A stretch of DNA of 64,000 nucleotides from Hygrophila difformis (taxonomy: Eukaryota; Streptophyta; Magnoliopsida; Lamiales; Acanthaceae). Both the position numbers and the translations under genes were made by a program. This document shows positions 55,530-64,000 of the stretch, one piece after another; position 1 is the first letter of the stretch; each line of letters starts with the position of its first letter. The notes beneath the pieces are model-generated. The model had not been told where the DNA came from, did no database searches, and saw nothing but the letters and a program-made list of their open reading frames with translations. Location: the NCBI GenBank assembly GCA_030278955.1, contig JAOANR010000008.1, positions 40,841,301 to 40,905,300 on the forward strand, given 5' to 3'.

Positions 55530-55630
55530 TATATCAAAAATATTGTATGGGTTGTATTTTGGGAGTATTTTGGTACGCGTGTCTTGTATTGTGAGTATTT
55601 CTTCCAAGGGGCCTTTCTTTTACATTTCCC
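55530..55630 (-). repeat. KAO1 right terminal inverted repeat
   Basis: Reads GGGAAATGTAAAAGAAAGGC from 55630 inward; imperfect partner of the left end. Confidence 0.75.
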
Positions 55631-55640
55631 GTTGTTAAAT
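55631..55640. repeat. Right target-site duplication of KAO1 (GTTGTTAAAT)
   Basis: Identical to 45758-45767. Confidence 0.93.
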
Positions 55641-56169
55641 AGAGCCGTGAAATAAATTATGCTATCGGTTAGATTAAATTAAATATTATGTTATTATCAT
55701 GCTTTTATTAAATTATTAAAATTAATGGCTTTTAAACCCTACGATCATGCATGTGTTAACTTACTTAGCAAGTTTGCTGACCAAAACCGTTTTATTCCTT
55801 TTCTTACAGAATATGTGGAATGAGCATGTGTGAGCACGATTCATGCATGGGATTTTGGGAAACATTATTTTGCTTTTAAATTCATACTTTAGACTATATT
55901 ATGAACGGGCTTGTTTAACCCGTGTTTTGGCCATGTCGGCCCTATTTATATTTTCCGCTGCGATACTATACTAAAACAATTATTTCCGCTGCGCTATATT
56001 AATATTATTCTCGAATTATATTGTATGGGCTATTTTGAATGATTTAAATGTTTTAAATACTGCAATACCTAGCCTTGCATCTCTTTAGTAAGCTCGGAGA
56101 AACCGTGTCTTACTAGGGGGATGTGGCGGTGACATCCCGACCTGGGTGACCAAAAACCGGGGTGTTACA
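55641..56169 (+). repeat. TEK3 5' LTR, piece 2 (U5 end)
   Basis: Resumes the LTR after KAO1 and ends GGGGTGTTACA at 56169. Contains hairpin AGCA/TGCT (55767-55778), acceptor CTTACAG ending 55809, hairpin ACGGG/CCCGT (55905-55923) and hairpin AGTAAG/CTTACT (56087-56114). Confidence 0.95.
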
Positions 56170-56172
56170 AGT

Positions 56173-56186
56173 TGGTATCAGAGCCC
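56173..56186 (+). promoter_or_regulatory. TEK3 primer binding site (initiator Met tRNA)
   Basis: TGGTATCAGAGCCC, three bases after the LTR end. Confidence 0.95.
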
Positions 56187-56399
56187 GGCTATTTTTAAAC
56201 TATTATTTTTAAACCATTATTATTTTTTTTAAAGTACTATTAATATTTTGACTATTATTTTAAATTTTAAAGTATTATTTCCATGGAGAAATTTTTATTT
56301 TAAAACCCATGGAAAAAATATATATATATTGCATTAAATTATTTTTTTGGGGGGGGATCATCATTTGCATTTGCATATTGCATCTCTCCTATGAACATA

Positions 56400-56485
56400 G
56401 GATCTTGGCGAAACTTGAACTTAGAATCTTGGCGAATTGAACCTAGAATCTTGGCGAATTGAACTTAGAATCTTGGCGAATATTA
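56400..56485 (+). repeat. Leader repeat GAACTTAGAATCTTGGCGAA, four copies
   Basis: Imperfect units of 23-25 bp directly upstream of the coiled-coil ORF. TEK2 has three copies at 26008-26085. Confidence 0.88.
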
Positions 56486-56509
56486 ACTTAGATCTCTTGC
56501 TTGCGCTAG

Positions 56510-56845
56510 ATGGCTAGTCAAGACATGATGCAGTTGATGATCAGGATGATGAGCGTTCATCTCGATTCCCACCAAACCTTAGAGCAAATGAAGTACCGTA
56601 TGGCTCAATTGGAGGCCAATTTACATCACATGGGCAACTTGAGAGAGACGGATCATCACCGCATAAACCAACTCGAACGCCAAGTCCAAACTCTCACTAC
56701 ACAAAACTTAATACTAAAAGAATACATCGATGCCCACGGGCAAGACTTGAACACTATCTTCGACGAGCTACTGCCGCCGAGTTCGGAGGAGGAAGACCCG
56801 GAGGAGGATCCTGCTACCCCACCGGAGGACGTCTTGAGACGCTAG
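56510..56845 (+). CDS. TEK3 small coiled-coil ORF upstream of gag (111 aa)
   Basis: Homologous to the 123-aa ORF of TEK1. The ATG at 56510 starts MASQDMMQLMIRMMSV; the shared core is RMAQLEANLHHMGNLRETDHH followed by INQLERQVQTLTTQ, a heptad-rich coiled coil (about residues 20-80). The end is strongly acidic (SSEEEDPEEDPATPPE). It is followed by a 300-base AT-rich spacer before gag and is not in frame with it as a fusion. Function unknown; a structural or RNA-related helper of Gag is a guess. Confidence 0.7.
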   Translation: MASQDMMQLMIRMMSVHLDSHQTLEQMKYRMAQLEANLHHMGNLRETDHHRINQLERQVQTLTTQNLILKEYIDAHGQDLNTIFDELLPPSSEEEDPEEDPATPPEDVLRR

Positions 56846-57149
56846 AGATTCTATTTATAGATACTATTTTGCTAGGGAAATATTTCTACCTTTGTACTAA
56901 AATTTCTTTTGAGATAATAAAATGCCCGATTTATTTATAATAAATCGAAAAAAAAAAGGACAGACATGTCCGTACAGCAGAAAAAAAAATTTCGAAATAA
57001 AACAAATTAAAATAAAAACCCGGGGCGTACGGCGCTTCTTAGTTCGATCGAGCACCACGTGTTAAATTACAAAACACATATATATTTATAGAAATTGCTT
57101 AGACTATATGCTAAATTCACCAGTCCTAATCTATCCCGTTTGTACCAGA
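56846..57149 (+). other. TEK3 spacer between coiled-coil ORF and gag
   Basis: AT-rich with two A-runs (about 56947 and 56981); nothing else seen. Confidence 0.6.
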
Positions 57150-60100
57150 ATGGCACCCAGAGCAAGAGGAAGAGGAAGAACTCAACCCGCTCCCCAAACC
57201 ACTACTGAAACACCTACCGAAATACCTCCAAATGTCACGGAACCGGCCCCACCTGTAGAGGAACAACCCCAAGGTGCGCAGGACGCCCCCGCACCGAACA
57301 ATGGGGCGATCGTCTTAGGACGATAGAGGAGGTGTTGATTGCGCTCGGAAATGCGCAAGTCAACCAGGGTCAAGCTGCGGCGGTACCTCCGCCCCAAGCT
57401 CGCCCTAACTACCTGGCGACGGTGAATCCTTACCAACCGCCCCACTACGCTGGTGAGGAGGATCCAGCTAAACTGGAGGAATGGATCCGGACTTTTGACA
57501 AGCTGCTGGGAGCGGTCAAATGTCCGGAAGGAGAGAGGGTGCATGTCGCTTCATACTACCTGGGAGGCGAAGCTGACGACTGGTGGCAGGCGACGCAGGC
57601 CAAACTGACTGAAGATGATGAGCCTTACTCGTGGATGGAGATGATGGAACTACTCAGGGATCGATTCTATCCCTTGAGTACTAAAGCTGCCATGTACGAA
57701 GAGTTCCTGTCGCTGAAGCAAGGAGGCCAAACGGTGCAGGAATACTACACACGCTTCAAGGAGCTGGTGAGGTTCGCACCAAGGCCAGTGCCTACTGATG
57801 CAGAAAAGGCACAGAAGTTCGAGATGGGACTGAACCTGTCTGTGCGCGAGGTGATCGCGGGGGTACACTACCCCGATTTGCAAGCTTTGTATGACCGCGC
57901 CGTGGCGGTAGCATGTGTGCAGCAGCTGAAAAGAAGGGTGAGTGGGGAGTCCAGCAGGGGTCCCCAAGACAAGAAAAGCCGAGACTCAAGAAACGAGAAC
58001 AACACTGGAAGGAACGAGCAGCGCAGAGGGTCGAATAGGCCCCAACAAAACAACACTGGGAGGAGGTTCAACCAAGAAGATCCGGTACCACCTTGCCCGA
58101 GATGTGGACGACCCCATCTGGCAAGGGGATGCCCGCAACAAGGCGCCTGTTACCGATGCGGTCGAATAGGTCACGTTCGACGGGATTGCCGGACTAGGCT
58201 CGAGAACATAACGAGAAGGGACGATTTGGTCGCGGGGCAAGAACAGCCTCAAAATCAAAACGGGCGAAACGGGAATAACCAAGGGTACAGACCCCCTCAA
58301 AATAGACTGCAAAACCAGAATCAAAACCAACGACCTCCGCCACCTCAGAATCAAAACCAGCAACAAAATCAGCAGCCGAATGCGAATCAGCAGGGCAATC
58401 AGGGACGCCCTATGGGGAGGCTGAACGTGGTGAACCAAGCGGACGTGCTTGCGCAAGGAGAAGTGATAGTAGGTACATTTTATGTGTTGAATACGCTCCT
58501 TAGAATTCTGTTTGATTCTAGAGCTAGTTGCTCAATTATAGCATCAAGAATAGTGCCTGAGTTAGATCTACCTAAGTGCGAGAGAATTAGCTTAGGAATT
58601 CAATTGCCTTCTGGAGAAGTAGTGTCTTGCTCTAAACGATATAACAGAATTCCTATAGTGATAAAGAACGTAGAATTCTTCGCGAACTTAGTAGAATTTA
58701 ACTTAAGAGACTTTGACATCATACTGGGAATGGATTGGTTATCCCAGTATAAGGCGGTGATCGAATGCCAAAAGCAAAAGATCACCTTGTCAAAAAGTAG
58801 GGGAAAGAGAGTTATCTTTTACTCTCAGCCCCCTAAGAAAAGTAACAAAATCGTTAGTGCACTCAAATTAAGTAACTTGATGTGTAAGGGGTATGAACTA
58901 TATGCGTGCTATGTGCACAACCTTGAGGCGGAAGGAAACAAGGTTGATAGCATACCAGTGGTAAGAGAATACCCGGACGTGTTCCCTGAGGACGTTCCGG
59001 GCATGCCACCTGAGAGAGATCTTGAATTCACTATAGATCTCATTCCGGGGACAGAGCCTGTCTCAAAAGCTCCGTACCGGATGGCACCACTGGAAATGAA
59101 GGAGTTAAAGGAACAACTCGAGGAACTATTAGGAAAAGGTTACATAAGACCGAGTACGTCCCCTTGGGGAGCACCGATTTTATTCGTTAAGAAGAAAGAC
59201 GGAGGACTACGTCTTTGCATAGATTACCGAGGACTAAACCAAGTGACCATCAAGAATAAATACCCCCTACCGAGAATAGAGGATCTGTTTGATCAACTGA
59301 AGGGAGCTTCAGTATTCTCGAAGATCGATTTGCGATCTGGGTATCATCAATTGAGGATCGCCGAGAAAGACATTCCGAAGACGGCATTTCGAACGCGATA
59401 TGGCCATTACGAGTTCACAGTGTTATCCTTCGGGTTAACAAATGCTCCGGCCATGTTCATGAATCTCATGAACAACGTGTTCCGAGAATTGATAGATCAG
59501 TGCGTCGTAGTGTTCATCGACGACATCCTGATCTACTCAAAGAGCGAGGAAGAGCATGCCCAACACTTACATCAAGTGTTAGGAATCTTGCGAAGAAATC
59601 AGCTGTACGACAAGCTGTCGAAATGCGATTTCTGGCTGAAAGAAGTGGCATTTCTCGGACACATAGTATCCGCTGAGGGAGTATCAGTGGATCCGGCAAA
59701 GGTTTCTGCCGTGACGGAGTGGGCAACTCCGAAGAGTCCAACGGAAATAAGGAGTTTCCTTGGATTAGCCGGGTATTATAGACGATTTGTGAAGGACTTT
59801 TCAAGAATTGCACGTCGTTTGACCCAGCTACTGAAGAAAGGAGCAAAATACGAGTGGACCAAAGCGTGTGAGACTGCGTTTCAAGAACTTAAGAAACGAC
59901 TCACAACCACACCCGTATTAACACTACCATCAGAGAATGGTGACTTCGAAGTTTACAGCGATGCTTCGAAGGAAGGTTTAGGTTGTGTCTTGATGCAAGA
60001 CTCGAGAGTCGTAGCCTATGCATCACGCCAACTAAAACCTCACGAGGAAAATTATCCGACACACGACCTGGAGTTGGCAGCGGTCGTTTTCGCTCTAAAG

Positions 60101-61879
60101 ATATGGAGACATTATCTTTATGGGCGGAAGTGTCGAATGTTCACCGACCACAAGAGCTTGAAATATATATTCACTCAGAAGGAGTTGAATTTGAGACAGC
60201 GAAGGTGGTTGGAACTTATTAAAGACTACGATTTAGAGATAGCATACCACGAGGGGAAGGCGAATGTGGTAGCCGATGCCCTAAGTCGGAAAACCCAACA
60301 CGTGGCAAACTCGTTGGTAATTCCGCCGGCATTGTACATTGAGTTGGCAAGATTGGAGTTAGAACTTGTGCATCCTGGCGCAGTGAGAGAAACGGTCAAT
60401 GCCATGGTCATAGAAACTCCAATATTGGACGAGATCCGACTCGCTCAACCGGGCGACCCGAAACTCGAGAAGATAAAAGGGTATATTGCCGAAGGAAAGG
60501 CAATAGGATTTGCTGTCCACGAGGATGGAAGCATCCGTTTTAAAGGGAGATGGTGTGTGCCCCTTAAATGTGCCGAGTTGAAACAAAGGTTGATGGAGGA
60601 AGGGCACAACACGCCATATTCCGTACATCCCGGAGGAGACAAGCTATACAAAGATCTGAAGAAGATCTATTGGTGGCCGGGAATGAAGAAGGAAGTGGCG
60701 AACTTCGTGGCGAAATGTCTCACCTGCCAAAAGGTTAAGGCAGTGCGACATAAACCCTTAGGATTGATGCAACCACTAGAGATTCCAAGTTGGAAGTGGG
60801 ATAGCATCTCAATGGACTTTGTCTCGGGATTACCCCGATCACCTAAAGGCATGAACAAGATTTGGGTGATTGTGGATAGGCTAACGAAGACAGCCATATT
60901 TATCCCAATGAAAGACACGTGGACTATGGACCAATTGGCCCGAGCCTACATTGACAATGTGGTACGACGACATGGAGTACCACATGATATCATTTCCGAT
61001 AGAGACAGTAGATTTGTCTCTCATTTCTGGACGGAGTTACAAAAAGCTCTCGGTACTCAAATCAAAATGAGCACCGCATTCCACCCAATGACGGATGGTC
61101 AAACCGAGAGAACAATCCAAACACTAGAGGACATGCTGAGAGCATGCGTGTTGGAATTTAAGGGGAATTGGGAATCCCATTTACCCTTAATCGAATTCTC
61201 TTATAATAACAGCTACCATGCTAGCATCGGCATGGCACCTTTCGAGGCGTTGTATGGACGAAAGTGCCGAAGTCCGTTGAGCTGGGAAGGAAACGATAAG
61301 TCCGTGGTAGTGGGACCACAACTTATTGAAGACATGGCTCAACAAATCAAAGTGATTCAAGGGAAGATGAAAGCCGCACAAGACCGTCAAAAGAGTTATG
61401 CCGACGTGAGACGACGAGACCTAGAATTTCAAGTGGGAGATAGGGTCATGCTAAAGATATCACCCATGAAGGGGGTGATGCGCTTTGGCAAACGAGGGAA
61501 GTTAAGTCCTCGATACATAGGACCTTACGAAATTCTAGAACGAGTCGGAACTCTAGCCTACCGATTGGCTTTACCGCCACACTTAGATAGAGTTCATAAT
61601 GTCTTCCATGTCTCGCAACTAAAGAAGTATGTGCCGGACCCGACACATGTACTTCAACCGGAGATAATTGAGCTCGATGAAGACTTGACTTACGAAGAAG
61701 TCCCAGTGCGTATTCTTGACACTAAGGAACGAGTAACGAGGAACAAAACCGTCAAAATGATCAAGGTTCTTTGGTCAAACCACGAAAGTGAGACGGCAAC
61801 TTGGGAAGTAGAATCCGACATGAGAGAACGCTACCCGACATTGTTCCAAACCGATACCGACACAGTTATGGGGACATAA
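57150..61879 (+). pseudogene. TEK3 gag-pol polyprotein, one frameshift near the gag start
   Basis: Gag starts at the ATG 57150 (MAPRARGRGRTQ). Near 57300 one base is missing against TEK1 (GGGGCGATCG), and the rest, 57332-61879, is open for 1515 codons. Residues counted from 57332: gag core 40-200; two zinc knuckles from 255 ([27 protein letters not shown]); Gln/Asn-rich linker; protease active site DSR at 395-397 instead of DSG; RT catalytic FIDD at 728-731; RNase H Asp 877; integrase H2C2 from 1092; catalytic Asp 1162, Asp 1223, Glu 1259 (D-35-E spacing intact); GPY/F motif [12 protein letters not shown]; chromodomain-like tail ([28 protein letters not shown]). RT, RNase H and integrase look intact; the frameshift and the protease Gly to Arg change argue against activity of this copy. 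Confidence 0.93.
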
Positions 61880-62102
61880 CTGCAACCTTAAGGGGGAGAG
61901 GATGTCATACCACCTATTTTTCGTGCATTTTTGTAAACTTTTGAACTACGTTATGGCTTGATCCCTTTACCGGGTACGTAGGCAGCTTAGAAGTTTTAAT
62001 TCTAAGTTCAGTCACAACATAAGAAAACAAACACAAGACCTTAGCACGAGAAAAGTCGAAACACAACTTCGAGGACGAAGTTGATTCTTAAGGAGGGTAG
62101 AC
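61880..62102 (+). promoter_or_regulatory. TEK3 3' region: internal purine tract, conserved block, pre-PPT hairpin, PPT
   Basis: AAGGGGGAGAGGA (61890-61902) followed by TGTCATACC resembles a PPT/LTR junction. GAACTACGTTATGGCTTG to GTACGTAGGCAGC (about 61944-61986) is the block shared with TEK1 and TEK2. AACTTCG (62065-62071), loop AGGA, CGAAGTT (62076-62082), then AAGGAGGGTAGAC (62090-62102) next to the LTR. Confidence 0.8.
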
Positions 62103-64000
62103 TGTAATACCCGAGAATTTTCTAACATAAAATAAAACAATAATTAAATAAATAAATAATAAATAAAATAAATACCATAAATAAATAGATAAATCCAGCA
62201 AATAAATAAATAAATAAAGATAAGGAAATGAGAAATGAGATTTAACTTAAAAATGAATTAAAGGAATTTAATTACATAAAAAGAATTATTAAAGGTAAGT
62301 AAATTGTACACCGAAACCCGACACTAATGAACTCGAGGATTCGAGTCCAAACATCCAATTAGACCCTAGTAAAAATTTAGAGAGAAAGTATAAACCCGAA
62401 GATACCCCGGAAATCGGAATTCGGGAGCATAGAGGGATAGAAACCCGAAAGAGAGGCGGAAAAGCACGACGGATCGCACGACCCGCCCGGACCGAAGTCC
62501 AGGCGAAGTCAGCGCGGTGGCCGCGCGGTCAATAGGCATAGGGCGCGCCACGACCGCGCCACGCGACAGATTCGCCCGTTGCGTGAATCTCTCGCCCGAA
62601 CGCGGATTTTTCGACTTTCGGTTGAACATCTCTCGACCCAAGACCCTTGGGGTCAGATTTTGGACGCCCTAGGTCTTAGATATCTATAAATAAGACCTCC
62701 TAGGAGCTCCGAATACTTTTACAAAACCCTACAACTCTCTACACATTCGAAACCCTAAATCCGGAGTCGTCGGAGGCACGAAATCAAGGCGAACGCTGTT
62801 GGACGAAAATTCTAAGATCTCCATAGTCGTGGTAAGTCTCGATCCAATCCTTGTTCTATATCCGATTCGAAAACGAATCCTAATCTTCTTCTTTCTTTTC
62901 TACACCTCGTATTGGATCTAGATCGTAGAACCCGACGAACGGAGAAGAAGAAACGGTGGACTGGAAGCCACGCCTTCGAAATAGATGATCTCGGACGTTC
63001 ACATCTCTGTAAGTTAACTCTTACATGGTTTTGGGATGAATTAAAACATTCAAAACTAAAAGATTAACAAGAAATCGAAAATCTGTCAATTTATACTTTC
63101 TACCGACGCAACAGATTTGATGAATTTTTCCGAACCTTAAAACGAACTCAAACGGAAAAACTTAAAACACGAAAAACGTTTCTAAGGCTTAGATCTATCT
63201 ACTGTAAAGTTTTGAGAATTTTTAGAGATGATTTGATATGTGAAAACCAACCGAAAACGAACTGCTTGAATCTAGATCTTGAAATCCTGGACAGAACTTA
63301 GGAATGATCTTGATCACGTTTTTGACATAGGATCTAGACTGTTTTAGATCTTTGGCCGAACATAAAAGTCGTAGATAATTGTCTTAAGATGATCTCTGAA
63401 AAATTTCATCAAATTTGGAGTTGAATTGCTATGGTAGAATTCGAAATCTTTAAACTGTGATACATTAAATTCGGACAGAATTATTCTTCTACGAAAACTG
63501 GTGATTTTGACCTGTTTAGGTATCTCGGATTGAAAACGTTAAAACACAAAAGTTGTAGATCTCGACGTTTCGGAGTCATTCGTGAAATTTCGGAATTTTT
63601 GGAATTAAATCTGATTTTAGACGAATTTTAGAGTAAACTGTGGTTTACCGGAAACAAATCTTGAAATCTTGTTGAAACATGGAATTAACCTTTAGGGTTG
63701 AAATGAGTTGAGATATTATTTTTTAAATGAATACAATTAAAGTAAAGTTTTTAAGAATTAAATCCCCTTACAAACTTGATAAATTAAAATTAGGGTTGAG
63801 TGCTCTGCAGGGTGTTTCGTGCCTTAATGGACGATGGTGACCCCGCGCGCTAAACTTGAGATATGATATTGCCAAAACGGCGAAATACAGAGCCTACACT
63901 CTCGTGAATATCCACATGGGTTTCCCGAGGCTCCGGAGTGGTACTGGGTATGGCTGATACGGTTGCGGCCGCCGGGCTACCGGCTAAACTTGTTGACATC
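62103..64000 (+). repeat. TEK3 3' LTR, truncated by the window end
   Basis: TGTAATACCCGAG onward; nearly identical to the 5' LTR. A small deletion (about 16 bases) after CTCTGCAGGGTG near 63815 distinguishes it. Confidence 0.96.

Larger units (their letters stand above)
45768..55630 (+). mobile_element. KAO1: Kaonashi-like MULE with transposase and Ulp1-like gene (9.86 kb)
   Basis: A Mutator-like DNA transposon bounded by GGGCAAATTATAG and its imperfect inverted partner (GGGAAATGTAAAAG read from the right end), with direct duplications GTTGTTAAAT. It carries a plus-strand MURA-type transposase and a minus-strand Ulp1-like protease gene facing each other. This gene pair defines the Kaonashi group of plant MULEs. 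Both genes have open exons and consistent splice phases, so the element may be autonomous. It sits in the 5' LTR of TEK3 and is therefore younger than TEK3. Confidence 0.93.
43691..64000 (+). mobile_element. TEK3: young Tekay-type chromovirus, split by a MULE, 3' end beyond window
   Basis: 5' LTR 43691-45767 plus 55641-56169 (about 2.6 kb once KAO1 is left out), primer site, coiled-coil ORF, gag-pol, PPT, and 3' LTR from 62103 to beyond the window. The first about 165 bases of the two LTRs differ at two positions, so insertion is recent. The copy has a frameshift near the gag start and a changed protease active site. The left flank is CCCAG (43686-43690); the right duplication is outside the window. 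Confidence 0.95.

Overview
This is a heavily repeated, AT-rich stretch of a flowering-plant nuclear genome, probably a eudicot. The evidence is several Ty3/gypsy LTR retrotransposons with plant-type initiator-Met primer sites, a Mutator-like element with a transposase and a Ulp1-like gene, a Stowaway MITE, and a degenerate intron-containing copy of the Elongator subunit gene ELP2. I see no intact host gene, no tRNA or rRNA, and no prokaryotic feature. Nearly everything is transposon inside transposon. Element names below are local labels.

Layout. 1-7475: GYP1, a decayed Ty3/gypsy element on the minus strand, cut by the window edge and holding a 500-base assembly gap. 7476-31119: an old minus-strand LTR (LTR-A) split into three pieces. 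One split is caused by TEK1 (8733-20484, plus strand, full-length Tekay/Del-type chromovirus). The other is caused by LTR-B (20946-30930, minus strand, apparently a solo LTR). LTR-B is itself split by TEK2 (23221-30364), a Tekay relative that kept gag and lost pol, with perfect GTAGC target duplications. 31207-34137: TRG1, a minus-strand element with only a gag-like gene, flanked by perfect AGGAT duplications. 34138-37493: an orphan LTR fragment, then a 1.05 kb element with about 400 bp inverted arms. 37494-43690: low-density sequence with the ELP2 pseudogene and a Stowaway MITE. 43691-64000: TEK3, a young Tekay element whose 5' LTR was broken by KAO1 (45768-55630), a 9.86 kb Kaonashi-like MULE. 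KAO1 carries an apparently intact 710-aa transposase gene and a convergent six-exon Ulp1-like gene.

How the parts work together. TEK1 and TEK3 encode Gag, protease, reverse transcriptase, RNase H, integrase and a chromodomain-like tail as one reading frame, plus a separate small coiled-coil ORF upstream of gag. TEK2 and TRG1 lack pol and would need enzymes supplied in trans. By eye, LTR differences rank TEK1 as oldest (about 6 differences in the first 120 bp), TEK2 younger, TEK3 youngest, and KAO1 younger than TEK3.

The most interesting unexplained structure lies in the 2.5-2.8 kb LTRs of the Tekay group. Several families share splice-site-like pairs, a short hairpin just upstream of the putative 3' splice site whose two arms change together, two further U5 hairpins (one with a compensated pair), a hairpin just upstream of the polypurine tract, and a second purine tract followed by an LTR-start-like sequence 0.2-0.3 kb inside the element. 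This looks like a conserved RNA architecture of the leader and the 3' end.
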